NCBI GenBank assembly: GCA_028671895.1
Contig: CM053809.1
Coordinates: forward strand, 4,385,501-4,449,500
Reading direction: 5' to 3'
Origin: Oenanthe sinensis
Lineage: Eukaryota > Streptophyta > Magnoliopsida > Apiales > Apiaceae
DNA: 64,000 nt
The position numbers and the translations under genes were made by a program. Positions 56,865 to 64,000 of the stretch are shown here, in pieces (the stretch's first letter is position 1; each line of letters begins with the position of its first letter). The notes under the pieces are model-generated. The model did not search any database, was not told the origin of the DNA, and worked only from the letters and a program-made list of their open reading frames with translations.

Positions 56865-58130
56865 GTGAGTCAAATAACAAACAAAGGTTATTCTGTGGAA
56901 TTTTATGAAACACATTTTGAAGTCAAAAGTAAAAAGACTAGCAAGGTTGTTCTAATTGGTCACAGACATAACAGTCTATTTGAAGCAAGCCTGGAGACAA
57001 ACTCTGAAAGACCTATGACTTGTCTACTTGGCAAGACTACTTCAATAGAAAGCTGGAATTGGCACAAGAAGCTGTGTCACTTAAACTTTGGGAATATAAA
57101 TGAACTGGTTAGAAAGGATCTGGTGAGAGGTCTCCCAAAGGCTCAGTTTCATCCTTATGGACTCTATAACTCCTGTCAAAAAGCAAAGGAAAGAAAGACA
57201 TCGTTTAAAAGAAAAACTAAGTCATCAATTGAAAAACATTTTCACTTGTTACACATTGACCTATTTGGTCCTATCAACATCATGTCAATTGGAAAGAAAA
57301 GATATAATCTGGTAGTTGTTGATGAATATACCAGATTCACCTGGGTGTACTTCTTACACATGAAGGATGAAACAACTGAGATCATTTTTAATCATATTGT
57401 TATGATTAAAAATGGATCACCACTCAAAGAACAAATTTTGAGGAGTGATACTAGAACAGAGTTTAAAAACTCTGCAATGGATGATTTCTATTCAACCAAA
57501 GGAATCACTCAACAATTTTCAGCACCTGGTATAACTCAGCAAAATGGTGTAGTTGAGAGAAAGAACAGAACCCTCATTGAAGCTGCTAGAACAATGTTGG
57601 AACTTGCAAAGCTTCCCACCTACTTTTGGGAAGAAGCTGTAAATACTTTTTGTATTACACATAACTGTACATTGATAAACAAGCATGGAAAGACTCCTTA
57701 TGAAATGATGAAAGGAAGCCCAATGTGAAACACTTTCACATATTTGGAAGCAAGTGATTTATTCTTAAAACACATCCCGAGCAGCTGAAAAAGTTTAAAC
57801 TCAAAGCAGATGAAGGTATTTTTGTTGGTTATTCCACAACCTCTAAAACTTTTTCAAAGGCATTCAAATTGTTCAACTTGATAACCAAGGTAGTCATGGA
57901 ATCCATAAATGTGTCATTTGATGAAACAAAGATAACATGATTACATGATAAAGAAGCTCAAGAATCTCTTAATTTGAAAATGAAATGCTCAAAGGTCAAC
58001 ATGAAATAGACTCTGATGACCTAAACACTGATAAGGTAAACTCTGATTCTCTAAATTTTAATGAGATTGAAATAGTAACTGAAGATAATGCACAAGTTAA
58101 GGGGGGAGTAACTTGAAGAAGCATGTACAA
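56865..58130 (+). pseudogene. copia GAG-pre-integrase and integrase of plus-strand element
   Basis: Frame 56865-57728 (287 codons): NWHKKLCHLNFGNINELVRK, then integrase core LLHIDLFGPINIMS (first Asp), FTWVYFLHMKDE, LRSDTRTEFKN (second Asp kept; the usual Asn-Gly after it is Thr-Arg), [21 protein letters not shown] (Glu), then FWEEAVNTFCITHNCTLI and a stop in place of the PNVKHF continuation. After the TGA, shifted C-terminal blocks follow (KFKLKADEGIFVGYS-like) to about 57930, then the linker with NSDSLNFNEIEIVTEDNAQ. The RT that should follow is not found in continuity. Confidence 0.87.
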
Positions 58131-58330
58131 GCAATTGATGACAGACACTATATTGGGTTATAGCAGGAATCTCAAGCATTAGTGAGGATGTAGCAAGGGA
58201 AAACATTTATTGGTGAAGTTAAATGCAAGGATGATTCTATCACTGACAGTGATAAACCAAATGGACATATGGCATCAATGACCAACACTAGAGATGAATC
58301 ACTAAGCACTTCACATGTACACATTCTAAC

Positions 58331-59180
58331 TAGTATATGTTTATCTAATTCAGAATTGTATGATGATTAGGTATTAAACTGTATTATATTCATGTCAGCA
58401 TGTTAGCATCTTAGGACTTAAATACTTAATTGATTGCTAAGAATAAGATTGCATGCTAGGATTCATGAGTTTAATTAGTACATTTCATACTTGATTTTAT
58501 ATGCAGTAAAATGAATATCTAGAATTAGATAGGGTGTTCTAGACGGTTAGGTGTATCCCTAAACATTTGCTGGAACTTGATTTAAATCTTCTGTGATTTA
58601 ATACCTCTGCTAATGTTGTGAAAATTGCTAATAGACAAACAGGTCATAGATCAAATATTTTATATTTGTTCGTATTGTGATAAATGACTTGATAAGTATA
58701 TGTGGAATTTGATATTGCTCATAATGTTTTATTCAAATATTATGTATATTCTTAAATTGTTTATATGCTTATTTTCACATGATTTGCTCGCTCTCAAATA
58801 GTTGCACTTAAATGTCATATCATATCATGTATTGCTTGTTAGGGATATAATAATAAAAGATGGTAGAATTATCTAAGTAGTTAGTAACATTTGTTGATTC
58901 GAGGATTAATCTAAAACTAACTTAGGCAATTAGAGATAGTTAAAAATGTTAGACAACAACAGAAATGGATTAGACAGAATTAGTAATTAATTTGTTAGTT
59001 CTTCTATCCATGTGCTTTTATGCATATTGAAGTTGTTGTTACCACTGTAGACAGTAATATCTCTAACCCATCTGGACTCAATTGAAGTTGAGTACCAAGA
59101 AGCTTAATCATTTGTGATTGCAGAGTATGTAACAAAAGGCAAAAGTTATGTGACTTCGTGACATTTATTGTTCGAGGCAT
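58331..59180 (+). other. non-coding AT-rich segment
   Basis: No coding signal. Start resembles the reverse strand of about 50870-50780 (CTAACTAGTWTA, TATTAA, CTGYATTATATT). Function unknown. Confidence 0.55.
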
Positions 59181-62040
59181 ATGATTAAGATTGAAGATCT
59201 ACTCTCACAATTGGTTGAGAAAGCCTACCCAACAGTAACCTTTGGAGATGACAACAAAGGATGTACAAGGGATATGGCTATCATGTTTTTGGAATTGTCA
59301 TCAGTAGAAGCATCTTTCCTGTCAATGGATTTAAGCACTATCTACATGGCACTAGGGAATTCTTTATAAGGGTTTTCTAGAATAGCATTGAACAGGAAAA
59401 GTGTTTGATCTCAAACAAGAAGGTTGGAAGCTCACTCAACTGAGAGTGAGGAAATTTGTTCGTAACTAACATGGAATTCGTATGCAAAGGTGAAGTGAAC
59501 TTTTCAGTAAAACTTCATCAGTAAAGAGTTAGCCATGGCAAAAGAAGCTCTCACACTTGGTCAACAAGACAATGGATTCTCCGATAAAAATGAAATTGGT
59601 GAGAGGACTACTTCTAATAGAATTCTATCTAGAAGGACATTTTGAAGTATGTCATATAGGGAAGTCAATGAAAACATCACACTGAAGCAAATTATGTCAT
59701 GGAAGAAATATGCTTAGTGGTGGTTGATGACAACCCTAATTATAAATTGGTGATGTTCGTGCATTCAACAGATAAAATGTCACAGATGGTGATTACCACA
59801 TCAGGTAGATCAAGTTGGAAGCAAAGTAAGCTGTGAGAACTTTGAAGTCAAATATTGGAACCGAATTTCGTGGATGAAGTTCTAAATGAAGTCTACACTT
59901 ATAAAGGTACTTTGAAGTTGAAGCAATTAACACAACATGCTGCTTTAATCAACAAGATCGTGAAAAGACATCATATGAGTTAATGGCCAACCAGAAGCAA
60001 ACACTGAAGCACTTTCTTGTGTTTGGAGGAAATTGATATTTCTTGAAGATTTAGATGAGTATCTTGGCAAGTTTGAAGTTAAGGCTCATGGAACAATTTT
60101 CCTCGGCTACTCTTTGAAGTCGAAAGCTTTCAAGGCATAAATGATGTAAAACTAGAAGGTGATTGAAATTCTGAATGTGTCAACCTACTACACCAAGTTC
60201 CCAAGCATTCAAATGAAAGACTATTCTGAATCTTTGAATTTTGACATCCCGTCAGAGTCAAATTCAGATACTGATGTTGAAACTGAGGTTGTAGAAGGAA
60301 TCAATAATAATGATGATGATTCAGATCCTATTAGTGGAAATAGTAGTTAATCTACATAACTCGTGAACTTGAACAGAATCCACTGTATAAGGTGAAGGAT
60401 CTTCAACACATTCAAGCAACAACTTAGGTGGAGCAAATAAAAGAAGGATCTACTAGTCGTACTCAACACAATGAAGATCAAAGGAATACATCAAGAACAT
60501 ATCTGCCAAGACAAAAGGTTTGTAGTCAAAGTCAATCCAGGAGTCTAGTTCTTAGTAAACCGGATTATTGAGTAAAGGCTAGAAGTGCTAATCAAAATGA
60601 ACATATATCTTTCGGGACATAACATCTGGAATCCCAAAGAATACTAAAGAAGCACTGATTGATCCAGATTGGGTGATTGCAAATGCAAGATGATCTCGAT
60701 CAATTCGAAGGCATAAACTACTGAACCTGGAACCCAGACCACAAGACGAAGCTAAAATTGGTATAGTAAGGGTTTGCAGAAAATGGATGATTATTGGCAT
60801 TGTTATGAGGGACAAAGCCAAACTAGTTGCTATAGGTTACTATCAAGTAGAATGTATCGACGATGATGGAAATAGAATCTTCAGGACTTTCAAGATCTAA
60901 TAGCAAGCAACAGTGACAAGATTTGATCCTATTAGGGCTGAACAAGTTGATGACCTAACAATAGGATATTCCTAGCACATGTTGAGCATTCAAGCATGAA
61001 TATCTATCAGATGAATGTGAACAAGTGCACTCCTGAATGGTGAGTTAGAAGTTGAAGCTGATGTACAACATTTTCTGGACTTTGAAGTTGCAGATCATTG
61101 GAATTTGTATATCATTCTCTTCACAAGCTCTCTATGAATGGAGTTAGGGATTGAAGCAAATCGTCAAGGACATGGTATGACATTCTAACTACTAATTACC
61201 TGAAAATGATCTTAGTAGAGTAGTTATACATATATCTTTCTAGAATACAAGGAACACACATGATTCAATATTAATGCAAGTATACCATGATTGTATTATA
61301 TGCGGGTCTACTAACAAAACTTATGCAAGAGATATTTTGCTAAGTTAATACAGAGTAGGTACAAGATGAGCATGTTGGAAGAGTTGCAATTCTTTTTGGA
61401 TTATAAGTAATTCAAAAGAATGATGGCAATTAAAGTAAGTCAAGGATCTTTTGAAGATGCGTAATTTGAAAGATTCTAGACCTGCCAAATCTTCTTACCA
61501 ACAGACCACTAAGCTTGATCAGGGCAAATCAGGTATATAAACTGAAGTGACAAGCTATAGAGGTATGATCAGCTCATTACTTATTCAAGTGCATAAAGAC
61601 CATATATTTTATTCTCGATATGCCTATGTGTAAATTTTCAAGTGGATACTAGAGAATCTTATATTATAGCTAAGTTATGAATTGTTAGATATCTTAGGGG
61701 ATCATCAATTCTTAGAATCAGGTACCCTAAAGATAATAGGTTTAACCTAATTGGCTATATAGATATGGATGATGCAGGTTGTAAGAAAGACAAGGAAGTA
61801 ATTTCTAGAAGCTGTCAATTTCGTGGAAGAAGTTGATTTCTTGCTGAAATGAGAAGAAGCACTCAATACATAGTTGCAACAAAGGCGGAAATTAAAGCAA
61901 CTTGTGAATGTGATGCTCTGATCTTCTAGACAAGGAAACTTCTTCAACTCCAACAACTCTGCTGGATATTCTCTACACCACTCATGGAACAAGCACATGG
62001 ACATCAGGTATCATTTTTTTCGAGATTGTCCTTAGTAAAA
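59181..62040 (+). pseudogene. decayed full-length copia pol remnant
   Basis: Pieces in pol order across all three frames: TVTFGDDNKGCTR (protease end/pre-integrase), GERTTSNRILS and HFEVCHIGKS-like (about 59590-59670), LGKFEVKAHGTIFLGYS (about 60065-60115), PSESNSDTDVETE linker (60250-60350), then RT/RNase H remains: SYRGMIS-like (61555), GCRKDRK-like / SRSCQFRGRR (61780-61835), TQYIVATKAEIKATCECDAL (61865-61920), ending near HGTSTWTSG (62000). Dozens of stops and indels; clearly older than the pol at 56669-58130. Confidence 0.75.
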
Positions 62041-64000
62041 TAACTTGTAGATATTTGTTAAATAACTTGATGAATTCATTTTATCTAAGTTGGTTAGTAA
62101 ACTTTTGATATTATTTATTTGCATGTATGTTGGAAATCACATCTGTAAGGAATTCTCAAATGAGTTCACAAGTATTAAAATTTTAATATTTAAAGGACTT
62201 GTAAATTTATTTTAAATCCAGTACCTCATACTTTTTTCTATTACTTTTAATTATCTTGTTTACAATGTTATATGCATATGTGGTAGTTAAATGATTTAGC
62301 ATAAAAGTTAGCAGCATAATTATTTATATGTTAAATATTTGATGAATATTAGTCAATGATATCTGCTTAATTGCTTTGATATTTTTAAATATTTTATTAC
62401 AAATAATTATGATACTTTTGATATTAGTGACAGTATTTAGAATTTATGTTCTAAATAAATAATGCATATTTCAAAACTCATTAATATTGGAAGATGAAGT
62501 ATTTTTTTAAGTCATGTGTATAAAACTCTCAATATTTTATATACTTAAAAAATATTTCTAAATTTGATTTTGTTTACGAGGACTTGTAATTATGATCACA
62601 AGTATTAAATGTTAATATTTAAAGAACTTGTAAATTTCTTTTCAACTATTTTCTCAAGCTTACGTATATTAATAATAACTGTTATGAGTATAATTGTAAT
62701 ATGCTTGAGTGACAATTATTAGATATAACGTAGGAAGTTAGATGCTAATATTCAATCTAATGAATATTTTAGTATTTAGCCAATTTAATTTTATCTTATT
62801 AAAATTATGGATTGAAGCAATTCAATTATTATTCGTTTCATAATTCTGATTTGATAAAATACTAGAAGCATAATTTCTGGCATTTTGAAATTATTGATAA
62901 ATATCAAATAATGATATTTTGTTAATGTTTCTTTACAATTAATTGTGATATTTTTAATATTAGTGATAATACAAGTTGATTATCTGAAATTACTAATAAT
63001 AAAAATATGTCTTAATGCTTATTGTTCTACTGTACTAAATATAAGTATTTAATTTATTTTGATTTATTTAAATTATGATGATATAAAACAATTCAGTGAT
63101 ATATTGGTTTCATGATTTTAGTAAATTAAAATAAATTTGCAGCATAATTATTCGTAGTATAAATATTTTTTTATTACTTTGTTATAATTGATTAATATTT
63201 TATTACAAAATAATTGTGATATATTGATACTAATGGATTTGCTTAGTCTTTATTCTAAGTAAAAATTGATTTTTGAAAAAGCCGTTAGTATTAGTATATT
63301 TAGTTTTCTTTCTTTGACTGAATTTTAAACTTGAATGTATTAAAAAGAATTTCTTGTCTATTTCTTTTTCAAATTGTTTTATTCAAAGATACATTCATTT
63401 TTCTATCAGATTTGAGAAGAAAACCTCAAAAATTCTTTTTCAAAATTTCTCTTTTGAAAATATTTTGATTTACAGCCCTATTTTGATTTCTAAAACCTAG
63501 GGTGCGAATCAAATTTTTCTTGAGGATATTTTTCTCCAATATCAAAATCTATCATTCTCTCTCAAAAGCTGTTTTTAAAAGTTTTATCTTTAAAAGCTTT
63601 TTCTCTCTTAATTTTTCCTTTTAAAGTGGCAGATACTTTGTGACTGCTATTTTATTTAGAGAAATTATTTTTACTTCGAGGTACCAATCACTAGTAAATT
63701 TATTTATTTATAAATACTTGTTTCAATGTATGTTTCAAATTGATTCAGAGTATCTAAACAGTGGTTGTTTCTTTGAAGGCCTAGTGCTGTATTGTTAAGC
63801 ATTCATTCACCCCAATTGTCTTGATTTTATTTTAAGTCGGGGATATTATCATGTGGACGAAAATGATATAAATCATAATTGCATTATGAGTCGGAAAATC
63901 ATAGTCCTCTATCTGATAAGCATATTTTGCAAAACTATTTTCAAAACTTACAATACTTAAGTTTTAAAGGAAAAGAGTATTTTTATTGAGATAGAATGTG
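62041..64000 (+). other. 3' non-coding region with degenerate internal repeats
   Basis: AT-rich with diverged repeats: a CACAAGTATTAAA...TTAATATTTAAAG.ACTTGTAAATTT block at 62170-62215 and 62600-62640, GCAGCATAATTATT-like words at 62310, 62868 and 63138, and GATATTAGTGA words at 62420 and 62957. From 63320 it matches the reverse strand of 46740-47260. It continues past the window. Confidence 0.6.

Larger units (their letters stand above)
39365..58130 (+). mobile_element. plus-strand SIRE-like copia in tandem arrangement, interrupted
   Basis: Order on the plus strand: 3' extra ORF (39368-40387), polypurine tract, one LTR (40689-41536), primer site, gag (41586-42102 and 54505-56421), protease and integrase (56669-58130). 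An LTR that has the element's 3' end on its left and 5' end on its right marks two tandem copies sharing the middle LTR. Coding parts carry many stops. The right copy appears to end or be replaced within the integrase-RT linker near 58130. Insertions: non-coding LTR element at 42103, MITE at 56422. Confidence 0.75.
58131..64000 (+). mobile_element. plus-strand piece of the non-autonomous family
   Basis: From about 58140 the sequence aligns with the reverse strand of the element at 42103-54504: 58140-58330 with 51050-50860, 59345-59660 with about 49970-49650, and 63320-63830 with 47260-46740. No LTR is reached before the window ends. The left junction with the copia linker is approximate (tens of bases). 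Confidence 0.65.

Overview
This 64 kb window is AT-rich plant nuclear DNA made almost entirely of LTR retrotransposons nested in one another, plus one Stowaway-like MITE. I find no host single-copy gene, rRNA, tRNA or CRISPR array. A plant is indicated by Ty1/copia and Ty3/gypsy polyproteins of plant type, primer sites matching plant initiator-Met tRNA, a dual-RNase-H Tat element and a MITE with CTCCCTCTGTCCC ends. A eudicot with a repeat-rich genome is likely; I cannot name the species.

Layout. (1) 1-2621: end of a Ty3/gypsy long LTR, inserted into the 3' end of a minus-strand SIRE/Maximus-type copia element (2622-10325) with gag, gag C-terminal region, pol, leader, primer site and 5' LTR. 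(2) That element lies in an older minus-strand copia, of which 10326-13208 (leader and 5' LTR) is visible. (3) This copia lies inside gag of a plus-strand Tat-lineage gypsy element spanning 13209-36150. (4) The Tat integrase is split by a gypsy LTR (17455-31289, target duplication ATGAA) which itself holds a second, two-LTR member of the copia family of item 2 (18761-27395). (5) Downstream of the Tat pol is a three-exon antisense gene (34285 to 32415) with two 79-bp introns, then repeat arrays, a polypurine tract and the start of the 3' LTR. (6) 36151-39364 is a minus-strand fragment of a non-autonomous SIRE-like family that interrupts that LTR. (7) From 39365 there is a plus-strand SIRE-like element in tandem form: 3' ORF, polypurine tract, LTR, primer site, gag, pol. 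Its gag is split by a complete non-coding 12.4 kb element (42103-54504, LTRs about 99% identical, duplication GAGAA) and its protease by the MITE (56422-56668). (8) About 58131-64000 is a plus-strand piece of the same non-autonomous family with a very decayed pol.

Three insertions are confirmed by reading frame: removing the element with one copy of the target duplication rejoins gag (42103-54504), integrase (17455-31289) or protease (MITE). The most interesting objects are the young non-coding element, which carries two tandem arrays next to its primer site and must depend on another element's proteins, and the intron-containing antisense gene of the Tat element. The minus-strand SIRE element at 2622-10325 is the least damaged polyprotein here and shares LTR termini, primer site and a conserved LTR module with the young non-coding element, so its family is the best candidate helper. 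Boundaries at 39364/39365 and 58130/58131 are good to a few tens of bases only. Lineage names are judged from motifs by eye.
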